A stretch of DNA of 64,000 nt from assembly GCF_900142525.1 (NCBI RefSeq), contig NZ_FRBD01000004.1:62001-126000 (forward strand). Reading direction: 5' to 3'. Positions within the stretch are counted from its first letter, which is position 1; every line of letters starts with the position of its first letter. This stretch comes from Xylanibacter ruminicola (GTDB lineage Bacteria > Bacteroidota > Bacteroidia > Bacteroidales > Bacteroidaceae). Position numbers and translations under genes: made by a program. Below are positions 48,449 to 57,782 of this stretch, piece after piece. Below the pieces are notes generated by a model that searched no databases, was not told the origin of the DNA, and saw only the letters and a list, made by a program, of their open reading frames with translations.

Positions 48449-50128
48449 TTAGGTATTGCAGGCCACTTTTCGATAGTCGGAGGGTGACATGCTATAGGTA
48501 TCGTTAAACAGTCGATAGAATGTGCGACGCGACAAACCGCACAGTTCAGCGATAAGTGCCACAGAGTGATCTGTAGTGGCCAATAGGTTAGCAGCATGAC
48601 GCAAACGATAACCATTGATGAAATCGGCAGGCGTCAGATTTGAACACTCACGCAGAGCATCGTAAATATAGGTACGATTGGTACCAATCAGGCTGGCCAA
48701 CGTATCCTGGTTCATCTCAGGATCTGTAAAGATATCTGGATTCTTCATCAAGTCACATATCTGGCGATAGAGCTGCTGGTTGAAAGAAAGGACAGACTCG
48801 GGCGTTGCCTCCAGCTTCTCAATCACCTGCTGTTTCTCGTGTTCACGCTGCTCAATTTCTTCATATAGTTTCCTGTTCTTAGCCGTCAACATCTTGTTAT
48901 AGCTGTATGCCCGATAGAGCAACACAGCAAACAAAGCAATGATGAGCAAAGCAGAAATCAATAAGATTCTATGAACACGCGTCTCGACCATCGACTTTTC
49001 TAAAGCCAACTCATTTTCATGTGTCTGATAAATAATGGCCAATTCGGCTGCGTCGTTCTTTTTCTGCCAAACCAAAGCCGAATCAATAGCCTCACACATA
49101 TCTACGCCCAACTTCAACGCCTTGTCATGACGCCCGGCCTTTACATTTGCCATATAACGTGAAGCAAGACGATAACTGATATTATCGAAATTCATTTTCA
49201 CGTTGTCATCTGATGCGTAAGAGCTATCCACCTGTTCATAACAGTCGGCAGCCTCGCTGTAACGGCCAGCTGCCATTAGGTAATCAATAGCCTCTTCTAT
49301 ACCAAAGAGGTTTATGATGCGACTTTGGGGGATGGCATTGTAGATAGCAGCAGCCTCAACCGAATGTCCTGTTGACTGCAAGAGCATGGCCTGCTGCAGA
49401 GCCAGGTGACCTTTATATTCTTCGATAAGAGCCGAATCGCCATGCTGCTCATAGATGGCAAACTCCCGTTTGGATCGTTCAAACCAAGTACGGGCTTCGT
49501 CATACTTCTTCTGTTCTAAGAAATAAGAGAAGATATTTCCATCGATAATCACCAGATTTAATTCGCCACATCCCTCACCACCATAAGCCTTACTTGCAAC
49601 CTCATAAGCTTTATAATAGGTTTTCGTGGCCTCTTTATGCTGATGAAGTTCTGCATGGCAAAATGCAATCTGCATCAAAACAGACCATTTATATTCAGCA
49701 GGGAAATCCTTGTTGAGGTCAGCCACTTTCATCATGTCTGTGCATACCAACAATGATCCTTCCATATCCAAACGCATTCCCAGCAGAGCAGAATAACGGT
49801 AACCAGCTTCAGCATAGGTATTCCAATCCTGAGCCGGATTCGACTTTAACGCCTCGTATGATTTCTTATAATAGAGTTCTCCTAAACGTTTCTTATCTGT
49901 GGAGAAGTCGTATGCATTTCCGCGTAATAGATCTGCACGGGCCGTGGTGATAGCACCTACATGTTCCAGGCTATCGGTCAACGCTAGAGCACGCTCTTTG
50001 TTGTGAGCTTTAATAGCAGAGTAGACGGCATCCGCAACATCATTGTCATTCTTACCAGAGCTGCTATCTGTACAAGCAACAATGGAAAGTAGAGTAGTAA
50101 TAATCAGATAGTTAATGTATTGTTTCAT
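48449..50128 (-). CDS. TPR sensor with AraC-type DNA-binding domain
   Basis: About 559 residues. N-terminal lipoprotein-like signal (LLSIVAC), a periplasmic TPR superhelix (residues 40-370, e.g. SYEALKSNPAQDWNTYAEAGYRYSALLG), one membrane helix (ILLISALLIIALFAVLLY), a coiled coil, and an AraC HTH at the C-terminus (IAELCGLSRRTFYRLFNDTYSMSPSDYRK). This is a common Bacteroidetes one-component membrane regulator. Immediately upstream of, and on the same strand as, the peptide-exporter operon, which it may control, perhaps in response to the exported peptide (inference). The frame opens 13 codons earlier, inside the chromate gene. Confidence 0.85.
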   Translation of the reverse strand: MKQYINYLIITTLLSIVACTDSSSGKNDNDVADAVYSAIKAHNKERALALTDSLEHVGAITTARADLLRGNAYDFSTDKKRLGELYYKKSYEALKSNPAQDWNTYAEAGYRYSALLGMRLDMEGSLLVCTDMMKVADLNKDFPAEYKWSVLMQIAFCHAELHQHKEATKTYYKAYEVASKAYGGEGCGELNLVIIDGNIFSYFLEQKKYDEARTWFERSKREFAIYEQHGDSALIEEYKGHLALQQAMLLQSTGHSVEAAAIYNAIPQSRIINLFGIEEAIDYLMAAGRYSEAADCYEQVDSSYASDDNVKMNFDNISYRLASRYMANVKAGRHDKALKLGVDMCEAIDSALVWQKKNDAAELAIIYQTHENELALEKSMVETRVHRILLISALLIIALFAVLLYRAYSYNKMLTAKNRKLYEEIEQREHEKQQVIEKLEATPESVLSFNQQLYRQICDLMKNPDIFTDPEMNQDTLASLIGTNRTYIYDALRECSNLTPADFINGYRLRHAANLLATTDHSVALIAELCGLSRRTFYRLFNDTYSMSPSDYRKVACNT

Positions 50129-50132
50129 GTTT

Positions 50133-50708
50133 CTAATATAGTAGTAACAAACCTGCTCCCCCCGCATAACATATCATACGAATGGGATTAATCTTAAGGT
50201 AGCCCGTGCCAAAGGCGGTGGCAATCAGAAGAGCACAGCTGATAAAGAACTGCCAGGGATTCTCAAAAGGAGTTGAGAAATTCTCCTTGTTACAGAGCAA
50301 CAGTGTAGCAGCTGCAAGAAGACCAACGACAGCAGGACGCAAACCAGTAAATATGGATTGTACTAACGGGGTGTTCATGTACTTCATAAACATCCGGCTA
50401 ATAAGTATCATCAGTATCAATGATGGCAGTACCAAGGCAAAAGTAGCTGTAACCGAACCAAGAACAGCCATCAGATGTCCATAGCCGGCATTGTGGATAG
50501 CAGTATAACCACAGTAAGTAGCAGAGTTGATACCGATAGGTCCTGGAGTCATCTGCGAGATAGCCACAATGTCGGTAAATTCAGAGGTAGAAAGCCAATG
50601 ATGTGCCTCAACCGTCTCGTGCTGAATCAGCGACAGCATGCCATAGCCACCTCCAAAACCAAAGAGGCCTATCTCGAAGAACGTAACAAATAGACTCAGG
50701 AATATCAT
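50133..50708 (-). CDS. Chromate transporter half (CHR domain)
   Basis: 191-residue membrane protein of the ChrA/CHR family, short type with one CHR domain (FFEIGLFGFGGGYGMLSLIQHE, SQMTPGPIGINSATYCGY). Homologous to its upstream neighbour, with which it overlaps by 4 bp; paired half-size CHR proteins work as heteromers with opposite topology. Chromate or another anion may be exported; in anaerobes the real substrate is uncertain. Its 3' end lies 4 bp from the regulator's start. Confidence 0.88.
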   Translation of the reverse strand: MIFLSLFVTFFEIGLFGFGGGYGMLSLIQHETVEAHHWLSTSEFTDIVAISQMTPGPIGINSATYCGYTAIHNAGYGHLMAVLGSVTATFALVLPSLILMILISRMFMKYMNTPLVQSIFTGLRPAVVGLLAAATLLLCNKENFSTPFENPWQFFISCALLIATAFGTGYLKINPIRMICYAGGAGLLLLY

Positions 50709-51250
50709 GACTCTGTGGGTTTAATATACATACCGTAGAGATAGCCAGCAAGACCAGCTACCAATATAATATAAATAGGTGAAACGCCGAGTGCCCAAAT
50801 AGCTATGGCACAAACAAGAGGAATCCAGACTGTGTACCTGTTAAGTTTGGCCCGTTGACCCAAACGGAACGTTGGTACAGCAATCAGAGCCACCACCGCA
50901 GGACGAATGCCTCGGAAGATGGCTGCAACTATTTTGTTTTCCTTAAACTGACTGAAGAAGATAGCGATGGCCAGGATAATCAAGAACGATGGCAGGGCTG
51001 TGCCAAGCGTGGTACAGATGGCACCACGCGTCTTGCGCAGCTTATAGCCGATAAAGGTAGCAATATTGATGGCGAATACACCAGGACAACTCTGGGCAAT
51101 GGCAATCAGGTCGAGCATCTCGTCCTTCGATACCCATTGTTTCCTATTTACCACCTCTTCCTCTATCAAAGGTATCATGGCATATCCACCACCAAGGGTG
51201 AATATGCCAATCTTAAAGAATGTCTTAAATGAATCCCAATAGATATTCAT
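50705..51250 (-). CDS. Chromate transporter half (CHR domain)
   Basis: 181 residues, the partner CHR half: FFKIGIFTLGGGYAMIPLIEEEVV and IAQSCPGVFAINIATFIGYKLR (PGP-like motif as PGV). It lies behind purL with only a 15-bp gap, and its ATG is the last ATG of an 8-bp tandem array that also contains the purL stop. Likely co-transcribed with purL and the second half, although the functions look unrelated. Confidence 0.88.
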   Translation of the reverse strand: MNIYWDSFKTFFKIGIFTLGGGYAMIPLIEEEVVNRKQWVSKDEMLDLIAIAQSCPGVFAINIATFIGYKLRKTRGAICTTLGTALPSFLIILAIAIFFSQFKENKIVAAIFRGIRPAVVALIAVPTFRLGQRAKLNRYTVWIPLVCAIAIWALGVSPIYIILVAGLAGYLYGMYIKPTES

Positions 51251-51279
51251 TTTCTCATTCTTTCATTATTTCATTTTTT
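51248..51279. repeat. 8-bp ATG-containing array at purL stop
   Basis: Minus-strand units AAAAAATG, AAATAATG, AAAGAATG, AGAAAATG: CAT on the plus strand at 51248, 51256, 51264, 51272. The array holds the end of purL (EKMK-stop) and the start codon of the chromate transporter gene, plus two extra ATGs in other frames. Confidence 0.8.
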
Positions 51280-54200
51280 CCTCAACCCACTTACGTGCAT
51301 TAACAAATGCCTCAATCCAAGGAGTTACCTCATCCTGACGACGGTCAGCAGGATACCAAGCATTCTGCCAAGGGAATACGGCACGCTCCAAGTGAGGCAT
51401 CATGCAGAGATGACGACCATCCTGAGAGCAGATACCAGCTACGTTGTAGTCAGAACCGTTAGGATTAGCAGGATAGCCTGCGTAGTTGTACTTGGCAATC
51501 ACGTTGTAAGCGCTCTCAGCCTCAGGCAATGAGAACTTGCCCTCTCCGTGAGCTACCCACAGACCGAGCTTGTTGCCGCTCAGCGAGCCGAACATCACGC
51601 TGTTGTTCTGAGGAATGCTCAGAGAGATGAACTCACTCTCGAACTTGTGCGAATCGTTGTGCAGCATCTTAGCACCCTTAGCACCAGTCAGACCGAGCTC
51701 AACCATCAGCTGACAACCGTTACAGATACCCAGTGAGAGGGTGTCCTTGCGGGCATAGAACTTATCGAGGGCCTCCTTAGCCTTAGGATTGAAGAGGAAA
51801 GCACCAGCCCAACCCTTAGCAGAGCCAAGTACGTCGGAGTTAGAGAATCCACCGCAGAACACAATCATGTTGATGTCCTCGAGGGTCTCACGACCAGAAA
51901 TCAGGTCGGTCATCATCACATCCTTCACGTCGAAGCCGGCCAGGTAGAGGCAGTAAGCCATCTCGCGCTCACCATTGGTACCCTTCTCACGGATGATGGC
52001 AGCCTTGGGAGATTGACCATTGACCATTGACGATTGACCATTCTTCCAGCGGTCTGGGTTGAGACCATACTGGGCCAACTTACCAGTGAAGTCCTTGTTG
52101 AACTTCATCTCCAGAGGCTGCTTCTTATAGTTCTCGAAACGCTCCTTAGCCTTGCCATTGAAGCTCTGCTTGCGATCCAGCAGATAAGAAGTCTTGTACC
52201 AAACATCGCGGAGGGCGTCGATGTCGAAGCTAGTAGAACAAGTCTCACTAGTCTGACTAGACGTACTAGGATAAACAACCACGATTTCGCGGCTGTCCTC
52301 CACGGGATAACCAATCTTGGCAAAGCCAACACCCTGTTCCTCCATGAAGTCCTTGAACTCCTGCTTGTGCTCGTCGCTCACCTCGATGACAACGCCTGGG
52401 TTCTCAGCGAAGAGAGCCTTCACAACATCGCCATCCTTGCAGATGTCGTGCAGGTTGATATGCATACCGCCTTTCTGGTTGGCGAAGCACATCTCGAGCA
52501 GAGTAGTAATCAAACCACCAGCCGAGATATCGTGACCAGCCATAATCCAGCCCTTCTCAATCATCTGCTGAACAGCCATAAAGGCATCAGCGAAGTACTC
52601 AGCATTCTTAACTGTAGGCACATCGTCGCCCACCTTACCCAGACTCTGGGCAAAGGCAGAACCACCGAGGTGCTGCTCGTCGAACGAGAAGTCGATATGA
52701 TAGAGTGATGCGTTCTTATCGTTAACCAATACTGGTGATACCACCTTCTTGATATCAGAAACCTCACCACCAGCAGATACAATCACAGTTCCTGGAGAGA
52801 TAATCTTCTCTCCGTTAGGATACTGCTGACTCAAAGACAGCGAGTCCTTACCTGTAGGCACGTTGATGTGCAGGTCGCAACAGAAGTCACTCAGAGCCTT
52901 CACACCAGCATAGAGACGGGCATCCTCACCCTCCTGAGAGCGGCAAGGCCACATCCAGTTGGCAGAGAGACTCAGAGAATCCATACCCTCAGCCAATGGA
53001 GCCCATACAATATTAGTAAGAGCCTCAGCTACAGAGAGTACAGAACCAGCAGCAGGATCAGCCAGACCAGCCTGAGGCGCATGACCCAGAGCAGTGGCGA
53101 TACCCTTCTTGCCACGATAGTCGAGAGCTACAACACCACAGTCGCTCAAAGGCAACTGGATCTCACCCTGGCACTGCTGACGGGCAATTTTTCCGGTTAC
53201 AGAACGGTCGACCTTGTTGGTGAGCCAGTCCTTACAAGCTACTGCCTCCAATTGGAGAACTCTTTCTAGATATCCTAGAATGTCTAGATTATCTAGAGAA
53301 TATTCTACATTCTTATAATGACGCTCTACAGTATTATCCTTCATGATGGTCTTTGGCGAGTGACCAAACATCTGAGCCACATCGAGGTCGAATGGCTTCA
53401 CACCATCGCCCTGCTTGAACGAGAAGTGAGCATCACCAGTAGTCTCACCTACTACATATAGTGGAGCACGCTCACGCTCGGCAATCTTACGTACATGTTC
53501 GATATGCTTTTCGTCGATAAGCAGACCCATACGCTCCTGACTTTCATTGGCAATAATCTCCTTACTTGAAAGAGTCTTGTCGCCAATAGGCAGCTTGGTC
53601 ATATCAATCTCACCACCACACTCCTCAACAAGCTCTGATAGACAGTTAAGGTGACCAGCTGAACCATGGTCGTGGATAGAAACAACAGGGTTTACATCCT
53701 CCTCGCAAAGCGCACGAACCAAGTTGTAGGCACGCTTCTGCATCTCAGGGTTGGCACGCTGAACAGCGTTCAGCTCGATACCATTGCTATAACGACCAGT
53801 ATCTACTGATGATACAGAACCACCACCAAGACCGATGCGGTAGTTATCACCACCTACAACGACTACCTTGTTACCCTTCTGAGGCTCCTTCTTCAGACAG
53901 TCGCGCTTAGTGCCGTAACCTACGCCACCAGCCAACATGATCACCTTATCGTAAGCATACTTGGTATCGTTGGGCTCCTGATGCTCGAAGGTCAGTACAG
54001 AACCACAGATCAGTGGCTGACCGAACTTGTTTCCGAAGTCTGATGCACCATTAGAAGCCTTAATCAGGATCTGCTCTGGTGTCTGATACAGCCACTGGCG
54101 AACGGGCAGGATATCCTCCCAATCACGAGTCAGCTTATCGTCGTCGGTCAGACGTGGATAAGCTGTCATATAGACAGCAGTACCAGCGATAGGCCATGAA

Positions 54201-55033
54201 CCTACGCCACCACCCATACGGTCACGGATCTCACCACCAGTACCTGTTGCAGCACCATTGAAAGGCTCTACGGTAGTTGGGAAGTTATGTGTCTCAGCCT
54301 TCAGCGAGATAACACTCTCGATATCCTTTATCTGGAAATAATCACTTGTGCTCTGATCCTTTGGAGCAAACTGCTCTACAACAGGACCCTGTGCAAAGGC
54401 TACATTATCCTTATAGGCAGAAAGAATCTTGTTCTGGTTCTCCTGTGTAGTCTTTTTAATCATAGCGAAGAGCGAACTCTCCATCTCCTTACCATCGATG
54501 ATGAAAGTACCACCGAAGATCTTGTGACGGCAGTGCTCAGAGTTAATCTGTGCAAAACCGAAGATTTCAGAATCAGTAAGAGGACGTCCGTTCTTCTTCT
54601 CAAGTCCGTGCAGATATTCTATCTCCTCAGGACTCAGTGCAAGACCCTCCTTTTCATTATACTCTTCCAGATTATCCACATACTTGATAGGTTCAGGCTT
54701 GATGTTAATAGTAAAAATATCCTGGTTCAAACCTGTATACATGCGCTGTAGCATCTCGTCGTGCTCAGCATCCTTACTAGCAGCGGGAAAGTATTCTTCA
54801 ATACGCAAGATGCCGCTGAGTCCCATATTCTGAGTTATCTCAACGGCATTTGTCGACCAAGGGGTCACCATTTCGCGGCGTGGGCCAACGAAGAATCCGT
54901 CTAACGTCTGGGCATCCAGCAGTGTAGCACCGCCGTAAAGCCAGCTTAACTCATTAATTTCCTGTTCACTAAGTGTGTGATCAACCTCAGTGGCAATCAC
55001 CGATTTCTGTGGGGTCTGAAAGAAGCGTATCAT
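51266..55033 (-). CDS. purL: Phosphoribosylformylglycinamidine synthase
   Basis: 1255-residue single-chain FGAM synthase for purine synthesis, using glutamine and ATP. N-terminal PurS-like domain, two AIR-synthase-type halves (INSEHCRHKIFGGTF, SVISLKAETHNFPTTVEPFNGAATGTGGEIRD-like region), and a glutamine amidotransferase domain at the end with nucleophile Cys in LGICNGCQLM. Variable linkers hold three short tandem arrays in frame: 53265-53309 (period 9), 52229-52273 (period 9) and 52011-52044 (period 7). A consensus promoter precedes it. Confidence 0.97.
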   Translation of the reverse strand: MIRFFQTPQKSVIATEVDHTLSEQEINELSWLYGGATLLDAQTLDGFFVGPRREMVTPWSTNAVEITQNMGLSGILRIEEYFPAASKDAEHDEMLQRMYTGLNQDIFTINIKPEPIKYVDNLEEYNEKEGLALSPEEIEYLHGLEKKNGRPLTDSEIFGFAQINSEHCRHKIFGGTFIIDGKEMESSLFAMIKKTTQENQNKILSAYKDNVAFAQGPVVEQFAPKDQSTSDYFQIKDIESVISLKAETHNFPTTVEPFNGAATGTGGEIRDRMGGGVGSWPIAGTAVYMTAYPRLTDDDKLTRDWEDILPVRQWLYQTPEQILIKASNGASDFGNKFGQPLICGSVLTFEHQEPNDTKYAYDKVIMLAGGVGYGTKRDCLKKEPQKGNKVVVVGGDNYRIGLGGGSVSSVDTGRYSNGIELNAVQRANPEMQKRAYNLVRALCEEDVNPVVSIHDHGSAGHLNCLSELVEECGGEIDMTKLPIGDKTLSSKEIIANESQERMGLLIDEKHIEHVRKIAERERAPLYVVGETTGDAHFSFKQGDGVKPFDLDVAQMFGHSPKTIMKDNTVERHYKNVEYSLDNLDILGYLERVLQLEAVACKDWLTNKVDRSVTGKIARQQCQGEIQLPLSDCGVVALDYRGKKGIATALGHAPQAGLADPAAGSVLSVAEALTNIVWAPLAEGMDSLSLSANWMWPCRSQEGEDARLYAGVKALSDFCCDLHINVPTGKDSLSLSQQYPNGEKIISPGTVIVSAGGEVSDIKKVVSPVLVNDKNASLYHIDFSFDEQHLGGSAFAQSLGKVGDDVPTVKNAEYFADAFMAVQQMIEKGWIMAGHDISAGGLITTLLEMCFANQKGGMHINLHDICKDGDVVKALFAENPGVVIEVSDEHKQEFKDFMEEQGVGFAKIGYPVEDSREIVVVYPSTSSQTSETCSTSFDIDALRDVWYKTSYLLDRKQSFNGKAKERFENYKKQPLEMKFNKDFTGKLAQYGLNPDRWKNGQSSMVNGQSPKAAIIREKGTNGEREMAYCLYLAGFDVKDVMMTDLISGRETLEDINMIVFCGGFSNSDVLGSAKGWAGAFLFNPKAKEALDKFYARKDTLSLGICNGCQLMVELGLTGAKGAKMLHNDSHKFESEFISLSIPQNNSVMFGSLSGNKLGLWVAHGEGKFSLPEAESAYNVIAKYNYAGYPANPNGSDYNVAGICSQDGRHLCMMPHLERAVFPWQNAWYPADRRQDEVTPWIEAFVNARKWVEEKMK
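52011..52044. repeat. 7-bp GATTGAC/CATTGAC array in purL
   Basis: GATTGAC, CATTGAC, CATTGAC, GATTGAC, CATTCT, read on the minus strand as KNGQSSMVNGQSP. It ends in the same ATTCT as the arrays next to the repeat cores in HTCS and tolC. Confidence 0.85.
52229..52273. repeat. 9-bp ACTAGNNNN array in purL
   Basis: Five 9-bp steps with (A/G)CTAG at 52229, 52247, 52256 and 52265 and a diverged unit at 52238. Encodes YPSTSSQTSETCSTS in frame. Confidence 0.75.
53265..53309. repeat. 9-bp TCTAGANNN array in purL
   Basis: (T/C)CTAGA at 53265, 53274, 53283 and 53292, and a decayed unit at 53301. Encodes YSLDNLDILGYLERV in frame. Confidence 0.75.
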
Positions 55034-55066
55034 ACCTTATTTATTTTATATTTCCAATTTTGCGTG

Positions 55067-55098
55067 CAAAGGTACTATTTTTTATCTTAACTAACAAA
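55067..55098 (-). promoter_or_regulatory. Promoter of purL
   Basis: Minus-strand -7 TACCTTTG (55067-55074), exactly 20 bp, -33 TTTG (55095-55098); the start codon is 33 bp downstream. Confidence 0.75.
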
Positions 55099-55142
55099 TA
55101 TAATTACCAAAACATTTGGAACTTAATAACTTTAATAAAAAA

Positions 55143-55177
55143 GAAGTTACGTTTCTCAGGTGTTGAAACGTAACTTC
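55143..55177 (-). terminator. Terminator of the M1 peptidase gene
   Basis: Perfect 13-bp stem GAAGTTACGTTTC/GAAACGTAACTTC, 9-base loop, T run (TTTTTT) on the minus strand. Separates the peptidase from purL. Confidence 0.85.
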
Positions 55178-55216
55178 TTCGGGAAATTCTCAAGAGAATT
55201 TATGCAAGAGGAATAA

Positions 55217-57721
55217 CTACCTTCTCCTCCTGGTAGTAGTCTTCTTCTTTGTAGCAGTAGTTGCAGGCTTTGGTGTATTGTCAACGTATGGAATCTGATT
55301 CATCAGAACCCACGCCGACTCATATACGAAGTTCTTAAGACTTGCAGGATAATCAGCAGACTCATTAAGGAACTTCTTCACCTCGATCTTTGCCTCTTCA
55401 CTCCTGTGCGGAGTAATAAGCGTATGCGTCCAACGTTGCGGGAATGCAAGACTGTTAGTCTTCTGAATCTCAGGCAAAGCCTTAAGTCCCTCAACGATAT
55501 ACACATTGCTCTGTGGCTCGAACACGTCTGAGTTCAACAGACGCAAGGCATTAAGAGCCCAAGACTCATTAACACGGTTCTCAGCCTTCAGCAAACTACG
55601 GAACACCTCTTCACGCGCATTGGCATTCGGATGAGTAGCCTTACTAACGAAATCGAATTCCTGTCGCAATTCATCGTTACCAGAAGTAATCAGGCGATTA
55701 CGCTCTTTTTCAAGAATTTGGTCACGACGTTCAGGACGTGTGACAGCCAGACGATAGGCAATGGCCATATAGTCGTGCTCATCCAGCACCTCCTCGTTAT
55801 GGCGATCAAGTATGGTCTGCAGTTTATCCAATACCTCGGGTGAAATGGCACTTGTACCAAGCTTGCGCAGGACAAACTGGCGGCACTCTTTTGTCCTATT
55901 CTCACCCAGCAGGTCCATAATAACCAGTTCAAGGGTATATCTCTGCTGCAAAGTAAGATCAGAGGCAATCTTATGCATCTGGTTGATGGCTGTTTCCATA
56001 ATCAGAGGATTCTTTTCCCTACCCAAGAAGCGGAACAGCTCACCAAAGTGCGAAGGCGCCAACTTGCCCTGCAGATAGTTATCATGAATCAGATTAAGCA
56101 ATGTATAACGATTAATATCGTTGCGAGTGGTAATCAATTTTGTTGGCAGATTCTTAACGTAACTGTCAGCAAGTGTGAAACGTCCGTAACCACGACCATC
56201 CTGATTAGGAATAATAAAATCAGGGACGCCACCCTTATACTTGAATGTCATGGTGGGTTGCTGCATATCCACCTTCATAATCTGTGCAATACCCATATTA
56301 TTAATCACCTTCAGTTCAAACTTCTGGCGCCAGCATAGTCCACGACCATATGGGTCACTCTGAGAGACAATTACCTGACCGTCTTTATATGTGCAAGTGA
56401 TAACGGGCATACCCTTTTGCTTTACCCACACATCACTAAACTGACGAATACCAGCAGCGGGGGCCTGTTTGTCAAGGATATCAACAATCTGATTCCAGCT
56501 AATGTTACCCATATAATGGTCGCGCAAACACTGCTGAAGACCTTTTTGCATAGCCTCGGCACCCATCTCGTCTTCCATCATACGCATCATGACAGGGCCT
56601 TTGCAATAGTTGATATTATCGTACCACAGAATAGGATCGCGAGGATTGTCAACCTCCCATGCTATGGGATGAGTCCCCTCGGTGCGGTCCAAGGCAATAG
56701 CATTCTGCATATAGCTGTTCATAAAGCTCACTTCAACCTCCTCCTTCTTATATTGGCTGCGCGTAATCTTCGATGCCATGAAGTTAGCCAGCACCTCCTT
56801 AGCCCAAGGCTCGTCAATAGCGGTAATATTACCAAACCAGATATGCGATGTCTCGTGGGAAATAACCTCTGTACGCTTCAGGAGTTCTTCTTTCAGAGGC
56901 TTCTTACCAAGGAAAATAGTCTTATCGCTAAAAGCAATCGTGCCACGACGCTCAACTCCACCAAGATCAAGACTTGGCAGAATAAATATCACACACTCTT
57001 TCTCATATGGATTTCCTATTCCTGTGTAGCCCTCCATCCACTTCATAGCCTTTGCCACCTCTGTGAACACCTCATCAATCTGGGCCACTTTGTTAGGATC
57101 AGTCTCAGAATATAGCACGCGCAAATTGCGCCCATCAGTATTCGATGTCTTTTCGAACAGCTTACCAGTAACAAAACAATAATCGATAGGAGCTAGCTTT
57201 TCTGCCATGTCAACTGTTACAGACTTCCACCCCGCAGGAGTGTTGATAGTTGTCTGATATTGTCCGCGCATTTCATTATCATCGAAACATGGGAAGAGCG
57301 CACGTCCTTCATCTGCCTGAACCTGAGTAAAAACAACATCTCCGCTATGGGTCAATGCCTTATCCTGACTTGTAAAGTTGACAGAGATTCTGTTTGTTCC
57401 CAGCTTAAACATCTTGCCAGGAATAATAATCTGATCGTTTTCAATTTTCACCTTAGCTTTCTTGCCTTTGCCTTTATTAGCTTTATAGACCAGCACATCA
57501 CCAGGAGTTCCCTGAAAATCAAGTACAACATTCTGTTTTGTCTTGATATCGAAGGTAATAGTAGCATTTCCTGTAACTTTCTCCGATTGCTTTTCTGGAA
57601 TATTAAATGTCAGTTGATATAATATTCCACTAATATTTCCTTTGCGGTTATCATTCTGAGCATTTATACCAAGCGCAACTAAACTTAAAATCAATACAAA
57701 TATACCTTTGGCTGTTTTCAT
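55217..57721 (-). CDS. M1-family metallopeptidase (aminopeptidase)
   Basis: 834-residue exported zinc peptidase. Signal peptide MKTAKGIFVLILSLVALGINAQ, then the M1 N-terminal beta domain. The zinc site starts at H289 in HETSH (HExxH), with the third ligand Glu in WAKEVLANF 18 residues on. A long helical C-terminal domain follows, ending in a Lys/Arg-rich tail. It would trim amino acids from peptides in the periplasm. The usual GAMEN exopeptidase motif was not spotted clearly (GVERRGTIAF occupies that place), so specificity may differ. An in-frame ATG three codons earlier (57730) is possible. Confidence 0.88.
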   Translation of the reverse strand: MKTAKGIFVLILSLVALGINAQNDNRKGNISGILYQLTFNIPEKQSEKVTGNATITFDIKTKQNVVLDFQGTPGDVLVYKANKGKGKKAKVKIENDQIIIPGKMFKLGTNRISVNFTSQDKALTHSGDVVFTQVQADEGRALFPCFDDNEMRGQYQTTINTPAGWKSVTVDMAEKLAPIDYCFVTGKLFEKTSNTDGRNLRVLYSETDPNKVAQIDEVFTEVAKAMKWMEGYTGIGNPYEKECVIFILPSLDLGGVERRGTIAFSDKTIFLGKKPLKEELLKRTEVISHETSHIWFGNITAIDEPWAKEVLANFMASKITRSQYKKEEVEVSFMNSYMQNAIALDRTEGTHPIAWEVDNPRDPILWYDNINYCKGPVMMRMMEDEMGAEAMQKGLQQCLRDHYMGNISWNQIVDILDKQAPAAGIRQFSDVWVKQKGMPVITCTYKDGQVIVSQSDPYGRGLCWRQKFELKVINNMGIAQIMKVDMQQPTMTFKYKGGVPDFIIPNQDGRGYGRFTLADSYVKNLPTKLITTRNDINRYTLLNLIHDNYLQGKLAPSHFGELFRFLGREKNPLIMETAINQMHKIASDLTLQQRYTLELVIMDLLGENRTKECRQFVLRKLGTSAISPEVLDKLQTILDRHNEEVLDEHDYMAIAYRLAVTRPERRDQILEKERNRLITSGNDELRQEFDFVSKATHPNANAREEVFRSLLKAENRVNESWALNALRLLNSDVFEPQSNVYIVEGLKALPEIQKTNSLAFPQRWTHTLITPHRSEEAKIEVKKFLNESADYPASLKNFVYESAWVLMNQIPYVDNTPKPATTATKKKTTTRRRR

Positions 57722-57749
57722 GAGACACATAATTAATTGTTTCCGCTTG

Positions 57750-57757
57750 CAAATATA
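57750..57757 (-). promoter_or_regulatory. -7 element for the M1 peptidase gene
   Basis: TATATTTG on the minus strand, about 29 bp before the ATG at 57721. Confidence 0.5.
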
Positions 57758-57782
57758 GCAAAATTTCTGTAAACAGCCATCA

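Noticed and set aside
50133..51250. Two chromate genes as one frameshifted full-length chrA
   Set aside because: Each half has its own start, they overlap as ATGA and are homologous to each other, as in known half-size pairs.
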